Shown piece after piece: positions 27,492 to 37,426 of a stretch of DNA of 64,000 nt; position 1 is the first letter of the stretch, and every line of letters starts with the position of its first letter. The position numbers and the translations under genes are program-made. The notes under the pieces were generated by a model. It did not search any database. It had not been told where the DNA came from and worked only from the letters and a program-made list of their open reading frames with translations. The DNA comes from Paenibacillus lycopersici (GTDB lineage: Bacteria; Bacillota; Bacilli; Paenibacillales; Paenibacillaceae). The stretch is taken from contig NZ_CP048209.1 in NCBI RefSeq assembly GCF_010119935.1, positions 2,731,001 through 2,795,000 on the forward strand. Reading direction: 5' to 3'.

Positions 27492-30400
27492 ATGTTCCTG
27501 AAAAGGATTGAGTTAGCTGGATTTAAGTCGTTTGCCGACAAAACGGAACTGGAATTCGTCCGCGGCATTACCGCGGTCGTCGGTCCGAACGGCAGCGGCA
27601 AGAGCAACATCAGCGACAGCATCCGCTGGGTATTGGGCGAGCAAAGCGCGAAGAGCCTGCGGGGCGGCAAAATGGAAGACATTATTTTCGCGGGAAGCGA
27701 CGCGCGCAAAGCGGTCAATTTCGGCGAGGTGTCGCTCACGCTCGATAACGGGGACGGGGCGCTTCCGCTGGACTACAACGAAGTGACCGTTACGCGGCGC
27801 GTGCACCGCAGCGGCGATAGCGAATATTTGATCAACAAGCAGTCGTGCCGACTGAAAGATATAACGGAATTGTTCATGGATACGGGGATCGGCAAGGAAG
27901 CGTATTCCATTATCGGACAAGGCCGGATCGAAGAAATTTTAAGCACGCGATCCGAAGACCGCCGCGGGATTTTCGAAGAGGCGTCGGGCATCGTGAAGTA
28001 CAAGTCGCGCAAACGCGAGGCGCAGAAGAAGCTGGAGGATACGGAGTCGAATCTGCTCCGCATTCACGACTTGGTAACGGAGCTGGAGGATCAGGTCGAG
28101 CCGCTGCGCGTGCAATCGGAGAAAGCGATTCAGTACAAGCAGCTACGCGATCAGCTGAAGACCGCGGAAATCTCCATGTATGTACATAATATCGATACGG
28201 TGCATCAATCTTGGACGGAATCGAACGCGCGCATGGCGAAGCTGCAGGAAGAGCAGCTATCGCTGTCCACGGTCGTCAGCAAGCATGACGCGATGCTGGA
28301 GAAGGATCGGCAGAAGCTCCGCGAGCTGGAGGAAGCCCTTGACCGGCTTCACGAAGCGATGCTGCAATACAGCGAAGAGTACGAGAAATGCGAAGGCTAC
28401 GGCGAAGTGCTCAAGGAGCGCAAACGCAACCTGGAGCAGAATCGCGCGCAGCTGGAAGCATCGATGACGGCGCAGAACGAACGGATCGCGGCGCTGACGA
28501 AGGAAGAAGCGGAGTTCCGCAGCAAGGCGGCTTTGCTTGACAACGATCTCGAGGCGCTGCGCAAGAAGCTGGCGGAAGAGGAGGCGCAGCTGCTCGGGAC
28601 GACCGCTTCGGCGTCCGGCGATGCGGAAGAATCGCTGAAGGGCGAGCTGCTCGACGTGCTCAGCTCGATGGCGCAGCTGCGCAACGAAATCCGCTACGCG
28701 AACCAGCAGGAAGAAGCGCTGCAGCGGCGGATGGAAAGGCTCGGCGACGAGCATGCCAAGTGGCAGGAGCAGAACGGGCGGATGACGGCCCGCAGAGCGG
28801 AGCTTTCGAACAAGCTGGAGACGACGCTTGCGGACATCAACAAGATGCGGAACAAGTACATCAGCGAAGCGGAAGGGCTGCAGAACGGCCAGAAGCTGCT
28901 GGAGGAAACGCAGTCCGCGATTCGCAAGTGGGAGCAGAAGCTGGAGGCGCTCACTTCCCGCAGGGATACGATGAAAGAAATGCAGGACGACCTCGACGGC
29001 TTCATGCACGGCGTCAAGGAAGTGCTGAAAGCTTCGCGCCGCGCGACAGGCGGCATCGAAGGCGTTCACGGCGCCGTGGCGGAGCTCGTGCGCGTGCCGG
29101 AGAAGGTCGAGGTCGCGATCGAGACCGCGCTCGGCGGCGCGCTGCAGCATGTCGTCATGAACGATGAACGCAGCGCCCGCGCGGCGATCGCGTTCCTGAA
29201 ATCGCGCCAGCTGGGCCGGGCGACGTTCCTGCCGCTCGACGTTATCCGCGGACGGTACATACCCGAGCATGAGCGCAGAACGATCTCGGGCATGGAAGGC
29301 TTCGTCGGCATCGCGTCCGAATTGGTGTCCTGCGACGCCAAGTATGCGCAGATCGTCGAGAATTTGCTGGGCAACGTGCTGATCTCCGAAACGCTGGAGC
29401 AGGCGAACCGGATAGCGGCGCGCATTCAATACCGGTTTCGCGTCGTCACGCTGGAAGGCGACGTCGTCAACGCCGGCGGTTCCATGACCGGGGGCAGCCT
29501 TCAGAAGAAGGGCGCCAACCTGCTCGGCCGTCAGCGGCAGATCGAGCAGCTGGACGAGGAGATCAAATCGACGGACGGGCAGCTCGCGATGCTGCGCGAC
29601 AAGATCGGCGACCTGCGCAAGGAGCAGTCGATTCGGAATCAGAACGTCGACGAGCTCCGTGCTTTGGGCGAGAAGCTGCGCATCGACGAGCAGCATTTGC
29701 GCGCCGAGCTGCAGCAGCTCGACAACGAGAAGCGGCATCTGGACGATCAGGCGCAATTGTTCCAAGCGGATAGCGCCGGACATCAGACGGAGCTGAAGCA
29801 GATCAGCCAGTCCGCCCAAGACGCCGAGGAACGGCTCGGGAAGCTGACGCGGGAAGAAGCGCGCCTGCAGGAAGCGATCCGCGTCGCGGAGGAGCGCCGC
29901 AAGGCGGGCGAATCCGCCAAGGAGCAGCTGCAGGATCAATTGACCGACCTCAAGATCGCGCTCGCCAAGACCGATCAGGAGAAAATGTCGTTCGAGGATC
30001 AGGCGTCGCGGGTGCGATCCGACATCGGCCGCGCCAAGCAGGAGCTGGCCGGCATCCGCGACATGGCGCTGCGCCATGAGGAAGACACGCGCCAGCACGG
30101 GGAAGAGAGCGCGAAGCAGACGGAGCAGCTGAACGCGCTCAAGCTGAAGCGGGACGGCTGCGCCGACCAGACGGATCTGAAGCGGGCCGAGCGCGCGGAA
30201 CTGACCCGCGAGCTGGAGCAGGGCGAAAGCGAAACGAAGGATCAGCGCACGCAGCTGCGCACGGTCGAGGACCAGCTCCGCCAAATCGAAATCGCCGTCA
30301 ATCGGCTCGACGTCGAGCTGGACAACCTGCTGCGCAAGCTGAGCGAGGAATACGAGCTCAGCTACGAGCTGGCAAAGGAGCGCTATCCGGTGCCGGAGGA

Positions 30401-31067
30401 TGTGCTTGCGCTGCAGAACGAGGTGCGCGACCTGAAACGCCGCATCTCCAGCCTGGGCGAAGTCAATCTCGGCGCCATCGACGAATACGAGCGCGTCAAG
30501 GAACGGTACACGTTCCTGAACGATCAGAAGAACGACCTGATCGAAGCGAAGACGACGCTGTATCAAGTCATCCGCGAGATGGACGACGAGATGAGCCGCC
30601 GGTTCCGCACGACGTTCGAAGCGATCCGCGGCCATTTCGTGGTCGTGTTCTCGAAGCTGTTCGGCGGCGGGCGCGCCGACCTCATCATGGTCGAACCGGA
30701 CCGGGTGCTCGACAGCGGCATCGACATCGTCGCGCAGCCGCCGGGCAAGAAGCTGCAGAACCTGCAGCTGCTCTCGGGGGGCGAGCGCGCGCTCACGGCC
30801 ATTGCGCTGCTGTTCGCCATCCTGCAGGTCAAGCCGGTGCCGTTCTGCGTGCTCGACGAGGTCGAAGCCGCGCTGGATGAGGCGAACGTCGCCCGGTTCG
30901 CCCAATATTTGCGCGAGTTCTCGGAGCTGACGCAATTCATCGTCGTGACGCACCGCAAAGGCACGATGGAAGAGGCGGACGTCCTGTACGGGGTGACGAT
31001 GGAGGAAGGCGGCGTATCCAAGCTCGTTTCCGTCCGGCTCGACGACGAAGAAGCGGTATCCGCTTAA
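27492..31067 (+). CDS. smc: Chromosome segregation ATPase SMC
   Basis: 1191 residues, the normal length. Walker A GPNGSGKS is at residues 31-38. Long coiled coils flank a hinge at about 510-670 (GVHGAVAELV, NAGGSMTGGS). The C-terminal head has LSGGE (1094-1098) and Walker B with Asp1122-Glu1123 (VLDEVEAALDE). SMC with ScpAB loads at parS sites and compacts the chromosome. A large open frame on the opposite strand is only a composition artefact. Confidence 0.97.
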   Translation: MFLKRIELAGFKSFADKTELEFVRGITAVVGPNGSGKSNISDSIRWVLGEQSAKSLRGGKMEDIIFAGSDARKAVNFGEVSLTLDNGDGALPLDYNEVTVTRRVHRSGDSEYLINKQSCRLKDITELFMDTGIGKEAYSIIGQGRIEEILSTRSEDRRGIFEEASGIVKYKSRKREAQKKLEDTESNLLRIHDLVTELEDQVEPLRVQSEKAIQYKQLRDQLKTAEISMYVHNIDTVHQSWTESNARMAKLQEEQLSLSTVVSKHDAMLEKDRQKLRELEEALDRLHEAMLQYSEEYEKCEGYGEVLKERKRNLEQNRAQLEASMTAQNERIAALTKEEAEFRSKAALLDNDLEALRKKLAEEEAQLLGTTASASGDAEESLKGELLDVLSSMAQLRNEIRYANQQEEALQRRMERLGDEHAKWQEQNGRMTARRAELSNKLETTLADINKMRNKYISEAEGLQNGQKLLEETQSAIRKWEQKLEALTSRRDTMKEMQDDLDGFMHGVKEVLKASRRATGGIEGVHGAVAELVRVPEKVEVAIETALGGALQHVVMNDERSARAAIAFLKSRQLGRATFLPLDVIRGRYIPEHERRTISGMEGFVGIASELVSCDAKYAQIVENLLGNVLISETLEQANRIAARIQYRFRVVTLEGDVVNAGGSMTGGSLQKKGANLLGRQRQIEQLDEEIKSTDGQLAMLRDKIGDLRKEQSIRNQNVDELRALGEKLRIDEQHLRAELQQLDNEKRHLDDQAQLFQADSAGHQTELKQISQSAQDAEERLGKLTREEARLQEAIRVAEERRKAGESAKEQLQDQLTDLKIALAKTDQEKMSFEDQASRVRSDIGRAKQELAGIRDMALRHEEDTRQHGEESAKQTEQLNALKLKRDGCADQTDLKRAERAELTRELEQGESETKDQRTQLRTVEDQLRQIEIAVNRLDVELDNLLRKLSEEYELSYELAKERYPVPEDVLALQNEVRDLKRRISSLGEVNLGAIDEYERVKERYTFLNDQKNDLIEAKTTLYQVIREMDDEMSRRFRTTFEAIRGHFVVVFSKLFGGGRADLIMVEPDRVLDSGIDIVAQPPGKKLQNLQLLSGGERALTAIALLFAILQVKPVPFCVLDEVEAALDEANVARFAQYLREFSELTQFIVVTHRKGTMEEADVLYGVTMEEGGVSKLVSVRLDDEEAVSA

Positions 31068-31192
31068 ATCGCTGCACCCGCTGACCCGTAACAAACGTAT
31101 ACAAGAAAGCCGGAGCCGAGCGTCATGCCGCGAGGCCCGGCTTTCGCGGCGTATGACATGGCTTGTTGATTAATGGGATGGAGGTCCACAGA

Positions 31193-32194
31193 ATGAGTTT
31201 TTTTAAACGGCTGAAAGAGAGCATCGCCCAGAAGACCGAGGCGGTCACGTCCATATTCAAGGAAGGCTTGACCAAGACGCGCACCGCGTTCGTCGGCAAG
31301 ATCGAAGAGCTGATTACGCGCCGCAAGAAGATCGACGAGGCGTTCTACGAAGAATTGGAAGAAATTCTGATCGGCGCCGACGTCGGCGTGAACACCGTCA
31401 TGCAGCTGATCGACGACCTGCGGGCCGAAGTAAAGAAGCGCAAGATCGAGGAAGCGGCCGAGCTGCAGCCGATTCTGTCCGAACGGCTCGTGGAGCTGCT
31501 GAAGGGCAACGCCGAGACAGGGCTGCGGATGGCGGAGTCGGGCATGACCGTCATTCTGTTCGTCGGCGTCAACGGCGTCGGCAAAACGACGACGATCGGC
31601 AAGCTCGCGCATAAATTCAAAAGCGAAGGCAAATCCGTCCTGCTCGCGGCAGGCGATACGTTCCGCGCTGGGGCGATCGAGCAGCTGGAAGTATGGGGCA
31701 AGCGCGTCGGGGTCGACGTCATCAAGCAGGAATCCGGCGCGGACCCGGCGGCGGTCATGTATGACGCGGTACACGCGGCCAAGCAGCGCGGCGTCGACGT
31801 GCTGCTCTGCGACACGGCCGGACGTCTGCAGAACAAGCATAATTTAATGGAAGAGCTGAACAAGATCTTCCGCGTGATCCAGCGCGAAATTCCGAGCGCG
31901 CCGCATGAAGTGCTGCTGGTGCTCGACGCGGCGACCGGACAGAACGCGCTCAGCCAGGCGAAGCTGTTCGGCGAGAAGAGCGGCGTAACGGGACTCGTGC
32001 TGACGAAGCTGGACGGAACGGCCAAGGGCGGCATCGTCATCGCGATCCGCAACGAGCTGGATTTGCCTGTGAAGCTGGTCGGACTCGGCGAGAAGATGGG
32101 GGACTTGCAGGAATTCGATTCCGAGCAATTCGTGCACGCGCTGTTCGGCGGCTTGCTGCAAGCCGTTGAAGACGAACAGGAATCCGGCCGTTAA
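31193..32194 (+). CDS. ftsY: Signal recognition particle receptor FtsY
   Basis: 333 residues from ATG 31193, after GGAGGT. The short N-terminal region precedes the four-helix N domain, then the G domain with GVNGVGKTT, DTAGR and TKLDGTAKGG. It binds SRP-ribosome complexes at the membrane. The long acidic A domain of enterobacterial FtsY is absent, as in other Bacillota. Confidence 0.96.
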   Translation: MSFFKRLKESIAQKTEAVTSIFKEGLTKTRTAFVGKIEELITRRKKIDEAFYEELEEILIGADVGVNTVMQLIDDLRAEVKKRKIEEAAELQPILSERLVELLKGNAETGLRMAESGMTVILFVGVNGVGKTTTIGKLAHKFKSEGKSVLLAAGDTFRAGAIEQLEVWGKRVGVDVIKQESGADPAAVMYDAVHAAKQRGVDVLLCDTAGRLQNKHNLMEELNKIFRVIQREIPSAPHEVLLVLDAATGQNALSQAKLFGEKSGVTGLVLTKLDGTAKGGIVIAIRNELDLPVKLVGLGEKMGDLQEFDSEQFVHALFGGLLQAVEDEQESGR

Positions 32195-32198
32195 TGAC

Positions 32199-32241
32199 GC
32201 AACGTTCACGGCGCGCATTTTGCTCTGTGAACGTTGCGTTT
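32199..32241 (+). terminator. Terminator after ftsY
   Basis: GCAACGTTCACGG (32199-32211) and CTGTGAACGTTGC (32224-32236) arms, then GTTTCT. Confidence 0.75.
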
Positions 32242-32262
32242 CTAAGTGACAAGGAAATATAC

Positions 32263-32292
32263 TTGACAGTGCATAGACCCTTGCGCTATGAT
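32263..32292 (+). promoter_or_regulatory. Promoter of ylxM-ffh
   Basis: TTGACA (32263-32268), 18-base spacer, TATGAT (32287-32292), 56 bases before ylxM. Confidence 0.75.
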
Positions 32293-32347
32293 AGTCGTCG
32301 TGGATATGGTGTAAAGGTAATTGCCTTGACGCAAAGGAGCGGATCGC

Positions 32348-32704
32348 ATGACGGTTCATGAAACCGACGCCTTGGCGAAGACGACACGGATCAATATGCT
32401 GTTCGACTTCTACGAGCAGCTGTTGACGGAGAAGCAGCAGACCTTTCTTAAGTATTACTTCCATGACGACTATTCACTCGGGGAAATTGCGACCGAGTTC
32501 AATATTAGCAGGCAAGCGGTCTACGAACACGTGAAACGGGCGGAAGCCGTGCTCGAGAATTGCGAAAGCAAGCTGAAGCTGCTTGCGAAGCACGAGGCGG
32601 CCGAGCAATGGCTGCAGAAGCTGGACGCGGCGGCGGAAACGCTGGCGGACGGCGACCTTCGCGAAGAGCTGATGGCGATCGCGCAAGGGCTGCGTAACGA
32701 ATAA
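32348..32704 (+). CDS. ylxM: YlxM-family SRP-associated HTH protein
   Basis: 118 residues with a sigma-4-like HTH ([37 protein letters not shown], about 29-64, cited in part) and a helical tail. YlxM precedes ffh in most Bacillota and stimulates SRP GTPase function in streptococci. Ends 33 bases before ffh. Confidence 0.9.
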   Translation: MTVHETDALAKTTRINMLFDFYEQLLTEKQQTFLKYYFHDDYSLGEIATEFNISRQAVYEHVKRAEAVLENCESKLKLLAKHEAAEQWLQKLDAAAETLADGDLREELMAIAQGLRNE

Positions 32705-32737
32705 TAACGAAAGCTACATAAACAGGAGGTGACGACG

Positions 32738-34111
32738 ATGGCATTTGAAGGATTGTCCAGCAGGTTGCAGAATGTGTTCGGCAAATTGCGCGGCAAGGGC
32801 AAAGTGTCCGAGGACGATGTGAACGAGGCAATGCGCGAGGTTCGCTTGGCGCTGCTCGAAGCCGACGTTAACTTCAAGGTCGTCAAGGATTTCATCGCGA
32901 AGGTGAAGGAACGCACGATCGGCCTTGAAGTGTCGAAGAGCTTCACGCCTGGCATGGTCGTCGTCGACATTGTTAACAAAGAACTGACAGAACTGATGGG
33001 CGGTTCGAACACGAAGCTCGCGAAAGCGAACAAGCCGCCGACCGTCATCCTGATGGCGGGCTTGCAGGGCGCCGGCAAGACGACCTCGTCCGCGAAGCTT
33101 GCGAAGCTGCTGCTCAAGGACAAGCATAAGCCGCTCATGATCGCGGGCGATATTTATCGCCCTGCCGCCATCAAGCAGCTGCAAGTGCTCGGCGAGCAGA
33201 TCGGGGTGCCGGTGTTCACGCTCGGGGATCAGACGTCGCCGGTCGAGATTGCCCGCCAAGGCCTCCAGCTTGCCAAGGACAACGGCCATGATTATGTCAT
33301 TATCGATACGGCCGGCCGGCTGCACATCGACGAAGCGCTCATGACGGAGCTTCGCCAGATTCATGAAGCGACGAATCCCGACGAAGTGCTGCTCGTTGTC
33401 GACGCCATGACAGGCCAGGAGGCGGTCAACGTCGCGCAAAGCTTCCACAGTCAGCTTGAGCTGACGGGCGTCATTCTGACGAAGCTCGACGGCGATACGC
33501 GCGGCGGCGCGGCGTTGTCGGTCAAAGCCGTCACCGGCTGCCCGATCAAGTTCGCGGCGACGGGCGAGAAGATCGAACCGCTCGAGCCGTTCCATCCGGA
33601 GCGGATGGCTTCCCGGATTCTCGGCATGGGCGACATGCTGTCGCTGATCGAGAAAGCGCAGTCCAGCATCGACGCGGAGAAAGCGGCCGAGATGGAGCGC
33701 AAGATGCGCACGGCGGAATTCACGTTCGAGGATTTCCTGGAGCAGATGGAGCAGGTTCGCAAGCTTGGGCCGCTCGATCAATTGCTCGACATGATGCCGG
33801 GCATGGGCAAGATGAAGGACATGAAGAACCTCAAGGTGGATGAGAAGCAGATCGGGCGCGTGGAAGCGATCGTCAAATCGATGACGAAGGAAGAGAAGCG
33901 CAAGCCCGAAATTCTCAATCACAGCAGACGCAAACGGATTGCGACAGGCAGCGGTACTTCCGTCGCGGAAGTGAACCGGCTGATCAAGCAGTTCGACGAC
34001 ATGAAGAAGATGATGAAGCAGTTCTCGTCGATGATGGGCCCCAAAGGTCCGAAGGGCGGCATGAAAGGGCTTAAGAACATGCTTCCGAAAGGCATGAAGT
34101 TTCCGTTCTAA
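32738..34111 (+). CDS. ffh: Signal recognition particle protein Ffh
   Basis: 457 residues from ATG 32738, after AGGAGGTG; the in-frame GTG at 32729 is part of that site. NG domain with GLQGAGKTT, DTAGR and TKLDGD; the Met-rich M domain from about 300 binds 4.5S/scRNA and signal peptides. The last residues are Gly/Lys/Met-rich. Confidence 0.97.
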   Translation: MAFEGLSSRLQNVFGKLRGKGKVSEDDVNEAMREVRLALLEADVNFKVVKDFIAKVKERTIGLEVSKSFTPGMVVVDIVNKELTELMGGSNTKLAKANKPPTVILMAGLQGAGKTTSSAKLAKLLLKDKHKPLMIAGDIYRPAAIKQLQVLGEQIGVPVFTLGDQTSPVEIARQGLQLAKDNGHDYVIIDTAGRLHIDEALMTELRQIHEATNPDEVLLVVDAMTGQEAVNVAQSFHSQLELTGVILTKLDGDTRGGAALSVKAVTGCPIKFAATGEKIEPLEPFHPERMASRILGMGDMLSLIEKAQSSIDAEKAAEMERKMRTAEFTFEDFLEQMEQVRKLGPLDQLLDMMPGMGKMKDMKNLKVDEKQIGRVEAIVKSMTKEEKRKPEILNHSRRKRIATGSGTSVAEVNRLIKQFDDMKKMMKQFSSMMGPKGPKGGMKGLKNMLPKGMKFPF

Positions 34112-34164
34112 CGGTTAACCCTGCCATTCTGACAGACGATATTTTTTGAAGGAGGTGAATTCTC

Positions 34165-34437
34165 ATGGCAGTACGTATTCGTTTGAAACGTATCGGTGCG
34201 CATAAAGCGCCTTTCTACCGTGTGGTAGTTTCCGATTCCCGTTCCCCGCGTGACGGCCGTTTTATTGAAGAAATCGGTACTTATAATCCGGTTGCTCAAC
34301 CGGCTCAAGTCAACATCGACGAAGAGAAGGCTCTTAAATGGCTTCAAAACGGAGCGCAAGCTTCCGACACCGTCCGCAACCTGCTCTCCAAAGCAGGCGT
34401 AATGACGAAGCTTCACGAGTCCAAACTTCAAAAATAA
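34165..34437 (+). CDS. rpsP: 30S ribosomal protein S16
   Basis: 90 residues after AAGGAGGTG, beginning [20 protein letters not shown] as in all S16. Gene order ffh-rpsP-khpA-rimM-trmD-rplS is as in B. subtilis. Confidence 0.98.
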   Translation: MAVRIRLKRIGAHKAPFYRVVVSDSRSPRDGRFIEEIGTYNPVAQPAQVNIDEEKALKWLQNGAQASDTVRNLLSKAGVMTKLHESKLQK

Positions 34438-34463
34438 CTACTCCATGCGGGGGGCCTATTGTG

Positions 34464-34694
34464 ATGAAAGAATTGATTCTTGTCATAGCGAAGGCTTTAG
34501 TGGATAACCCGGAGGATGTACGCGTCGACGTGAAAGAAGACGATCGCGGCACCGTCTACCTGCTGTCCGTCAACCCCGACGACGTCGGGAAAGTGATCGG
34601 CAAGCAGGGGCGGATCGCCAAAGCGCTGAGAACGGTGGTCGCTTCGGCGGCCGTTAAATCGCAGAAACGCGTCATGGTCGATATCATTTCGTAG
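34464..34694 (+). CDS. khpA: KH-domain RNA-binding protein KhpA (YlqC)
   Basis: 76 residues from ATG 34464 (a GTG at 34461 is directly before it). A single KH domain with the GxxG loop GKQGR. KhpA pairs with KhpB and affects cell elongation and division in streptococci. The upstream site is only a run of Gs, so translation may depend on rpsP. Confidence 0.92.
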   Translation: MKELILVIAKALVDNPEDVRVDVKEDDRGTVYLLSVNPDDVGKVIGKQGRIAKALRTVVASAAVKSQKRVMVDIIS

Positions 34695-34711
34695 CGATCG
34701 TACATCGAGAC

Positions 34712-34743
34712 AGGGCTAGGATATCCATCCTAGCTCTTTTTCG
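34712..34743 (+). terminator. Terminator after khpA
   Basis: GGGCTAGGAT and ATCCTAGCTC arms around ATCC, followed by TTTTT. Confidence 0.8.
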
Positions 34744-34788
34744 ATGGTCGTTTCACATTGACAAATACGAAAAGTCAGGAGACAACGA

Positions 34789-35307
34789 ATGGATCAGCAA
34801 TGGTTATCAGTCGGTAAGCTGGTGAATACGCACGGCATTCGCGGCGAAGTGAAAATCGTATCGCAAACCGATTTTCCCGAGGAGCGTTTCGCGCCGAAAT
34901 CCGTGCTGACGCTCGTGAACGAAGAGAACGGACAGCAGCTGGAAGTGGAAGTGCTGAGCGCCAGGGAACATAAAGGCATGTACATCGTCAAGCTGCTAGG
35001 GTACGACAACATCAACGAAGTCGAGAAATTCAAGGGCTGGGCGCTGAAAGTAACGAAGGACAACATGGTGGACCTGGATGAAGGCGAATATTATCATCAC
35101 CAGATCATCGGCTGCAACGTCGTGACCGACGAAGGCAAGGAGCTTGGCGTCATTACGGAAATTCTCGTGCCGGGCGCGAACGACGTCTGGGTCATCGGGC
35201 TGCCGAAAGGCAAGCAGCTGCTCATTCCCGTGATCGACGACGTCGTACTGAACGTGGACATTCCGAACAAAACGGTGAAGGTTCATCTGATGGAAGGGCT
35301 GATCTAG
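34789..35307 (+). CDS. rimM: Ribosome maturation factor RimM
   Basis: 172 residues with the N-terminal RimM domain (VGKLVNTHGIRGEVKI) and C-terminal PRC barrel (YYHHQIIGCNVVT). It binds S19 during 30S assembly. Lies 3 bases before trmD. Confidence 0.95.
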   Translation: MDQQWLSVGKLVNTHGIRGEVKIVSQTDFPEERFAPKSVLTLVNEENGQQLEVEVLSAREHKGMYIVKLLGYDNINEVEKFKGWALKVTKDNMVDLDEGEYYHHQIIGCNVVTDEGKELGVITEILVPGANDVWVIGLPKGKQLLIPVIDDVVLNVDIPNKTVKVHLMEGLI

Positions 35308-35310
35308 CTC

Positions 35311-36063
35311 ATGCGCATCGATGTGTTGACGCTGTTTCCCGAAATGTTCGAAGGCGTCTTCGGCGCCAGCATTCTCGGCAAAGCGCGGGATAAGGGCATC
35401 GTCGGCTTGAACGCGGTTAACTTCCGCGATTATGCCAATAATAAGCATAATACGGTGGACGATTACCCGTACGGCGGCGGCGGCGGCATGGTGCTGAAGC
35501 CCGAGCCGCTATTCGCGGCCGTGGAGGCGCTTATGCCCGAAGGCGGGGAGAAGCCGCGGGTCATCCTGCTCTGCCCGCAGGGCGACCCGTACACGCAGAA
35601 GAAGGCGGAAGAGCTGTCGGCCCAGGAGCATCTGATCTTCGTATGCGGCCACTACGAGGGCTACGACGAGCGGATCCGCCAGCATTTGGTGACGGACGAG
35701 ATCTCGCTGGGCGATTACGTGCTGACGGGCGGCGAGCTGCCGGCGATGGTCATGATCGACAGCATCGTCCGTCTGCTGCCCGGCGTGCTGGGCAACGAGA
35801 CGTCGGCCGTGACGGATTCCTTCAGCACGGGCTTGCTGGAGCATCCCCATTACACGCGCCCGGCCGTATTCCGAGGCTGGGAAGTGCCCGAGGTGCTCTT
35901 GTCCGGCCATCACGCGAATGTAGAGGTATGGAGGCGCCGGCAATCGATTCTGCGGACGCTGGAACGGCGTCCCGAGCTGTTGGAGAACGTAGAACTGACC
36001 AAGAAGGAGCGCCTCTGGCTCGAGGAGCAGATGAAGCTTCGGCAGCAGCAGGATCCGCAATAG
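35311..36063 (+). CDS. trmD: tRNA (guanine(37)-N1)-methyltransferase TrmD
   Basis: 250 residues starting [15 protein letters not shown]. The trefoil-knot SAM site shows as [28 protein letters not shown] and [12 protein letters not shown]. It makes m1G37, which prevents frameshifting. The ribosome binding site is poor, so it is probably coupled to rimM. Confidence 0.97.
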   Translation: MRIDVLTLFPEMFEGVFGASILGKARDKGIVGLNAVNFRDYANNKHNTVDDYPYGGGGGMVLKPEPLFAAVEALMPEGGEKPRVILLCPQGDPYTQKKAEELSAQEHLIFVCGHYEGYDERIRQHLVTDEISLGDYVLTGGELPAMVMIDSIVRLLPGVLGNETSAVTDSFSTGLLEHPHYTRPAVFRGWEVPEVLLSGHHANVEVWRRRQSILRTLERRPELLENVELTKKERLWLEEQMKLRQQQDPQ

Positions 36064-36101
36064 CGCTGCTCGTGAACCGTGATTTTATATTAACTCCGTT
36101 G

Positions 36102-36130
36102 TTGTGTTCTGGGCGGAATTGTGTTAGAAT
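36102..36130 (+). promoter_or_regulatory. Promoter and leader of rplS
   Basis: TTGTGT (36102-36107), 17-base spacer and extended -10 TGT-TAGAAT (36122-36130). About 105 bases of leader follow before rplS. Bacilli often carry an L19 autoregulatory leader here, but I could not confirm its fold by eye. Confidence 0.6.
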
Positions 36131-36241
36131 AGCAGATGTTGCTTTGTTAACTCGGACGGTCCGCTATAAAGCAGAGACCCGGTTTCCAAAGGGATTCCGG
36201 CAGCTTATAAGAACGTCTATGGTGGAAGGAGTTGAACCTAA

Positions 36242-36583
36242 ATGAATCTTTTGCAAACTATTGCGCAAGAAAATCTTCGTACTGACCTTCCTAGCTTTCG
36301 CCCAGGCGACACGCTTAAGGTACACGTGAAAGTAATCGAGGGCTCCCGCGAGCGGATCCAGCTGTTCGAAGGCGTTGTAATCAAACGTCGCGGCGGCGGC
36401 ATCAGCGCTACTTTTACAGTGCGTAAAATTTCGTACGGCGTTGGCGTAGAAAGAACGTTCCCAGTGAACTCGCCGAAAATTGAGAAGATCGAAGTTGCAC
36501 GCCGCGGTAAAGTCCGTCGCGCGAAACTGTACTATCTCCGCAATCTTCGCGGTAAAGCTGCACGTATCAAAGAAATTCGCTAA
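36242..36583 (+). CDS. rplS: 50S ribosomal protein L19
   Basis: 113 residues after GGAAGGAG. It has the typical [22 protein letters not shown] block (residues about 20-41, cited in part) and a basic C-terminus. It lies at the 30S-50S interface. Confidence 0.97.
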   Translation: MNLLQTIAQENLRTDLPSFRPGDTLKVHVKVIEGSRERIQLFEGVVIKRRGGGISATFTVRKISYGVGVERTFPVNSPKIEKIEVARRGKVRRAKLYYLRNLRGKAARIKEIR

Positions 36584-36593
36584 TGATCGTCAA

Positions 36594-36634
36594 GAGGGGG
36601 ACTTGCGCAAACAAGTCCCTTTTCGCTTTTTTAA
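36594..36634 (+). terminator. Terminator after rplS
   Basis: GGGGGACTTG and CAAGTCCCTT arms around CGCAAA, then T-rich sequence to 36632. Confidence 0.85.
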
Positions 36635-36657
36635 ACACGTTTTGCTATACATATAAT
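36629..36657 (+). promoter_or_regulatory. Candidate promoter of lepB
   Basis: A perfect TATAAT (36652-36657) with a weak -35 (TTTTAA) 17 bases upstream, 57 bases before lepB. Confidence 0.45.
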
Positions 36658-36714
36658 AGGGGCGCCGCGTTGGCGGTCGAGGGCTAATATTCCTGCAATC
36701 GAAGAGGTGTGACG

Positions 36715-37413
36715 ATGGATCAACAGGAGCGCAATGACGAACAACTAACAAGGCAGGATGAGTTGAAGCCGGAAGAACAACATACGGCCGTTGACGGTGC
36801 GGATGCTCCTGAAACGCCAAGCAAGCCGCCAGGCGGACGCATGCAGAAAGAAGTGTTCGAATGGGTCAAGGCGCTTGCGATCGCCGCGATTCTCGTATTG
36901 GTCATTCGCTACTTCCTGTTTGCGCCGTTCATCGTGGACGGGCCATCCATGGAACCGAATTTCTATACGGGCGAACGATTGATCGTCAACAAGGCGATTT
37001 ACGAGCTGCGCCATCCGAAACGCGGCGAAGTCCTCGTGTTCCATGTACCGGACGAACAGCGCGACTTCATTAAGCGCGTTATCGGCGTGCCGGGCGATAA
37101 AATCAAGTACGAAGACGATAATCTCTACGTGAACGGCAAGCTGGTCGACGAGCCTTACTTGAAGGAATCGATCGAGGAGGCCAAAGCGAAAGGCGAAATT
37201 TTCAACAATAACGGCGGTCCGGAACGGAACTTCCCGAACGCCAACTTCGATACGGATGTCGTGCCCGAGGGCCATGTGCTCGCATTCGGCGACAATCGGC
37301 GCAACAGCAAGGACAGCCGGATGATCGGCTTCGTCGACGACAAGGAGATCGTCGGCCGGGCGGACATTATTTTCTGGCCGCTTAACAAATTGGCTTTCGT
37401 GAAACACGGATGA
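36715..37413 (+). CDS. lepB: Type I signal peptidase
   Basis: 232 residues from ATG 36715. A 45-residue polar N-terminus precedes one membrane helix (about 55-71). Catalytic Ser78 is in GPSMEPN and Lys120 in RDFIKRVIG; the later box is [11 protein letters not shown]. It cleaves signal peptides of exported proteins. The long cytoplasmic N-terminus exceeds that of B. subtilis SipS. Ends 13 bases before rbgA. Confidence 0.94.
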   Translation: MDQQERNDEQLTRQDELKPEEQHTAVDGADAPETPSKPPGGRMQKEVFEWVKALAIAAILVLVIRYFLFAPFIVDGPSMEPNFYTGERLIVNKAIYELRHPKRGEVLVFHVPDEQRDFIKRVIGVPGDKIKYEDDNLYVNGKLVDEPYLKESIEEAKAKGEIFNNNGGPERNFPNANFDTDVVPEGHVLAFGDNRRNSKDSRMIGFVDDKEIVGRADIIFWPLNKLAFVKHG

Positions 37414-37426
37414 GGTGAAGGACAGC

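Noticed and set aside
28257..31094. Very long minus-strand open frame opposite smc
   Set aside because: No ribosome binding site, no recognisable domain, and it mirrors the GC-rich third-codon pattern of smc.
34758..34763. TTGACA before rimM as a -35
   Set aside because: A -10 at normal spacing would fall on the rimM ribosome binding site and start; no TATAAT-like hexamer is there.
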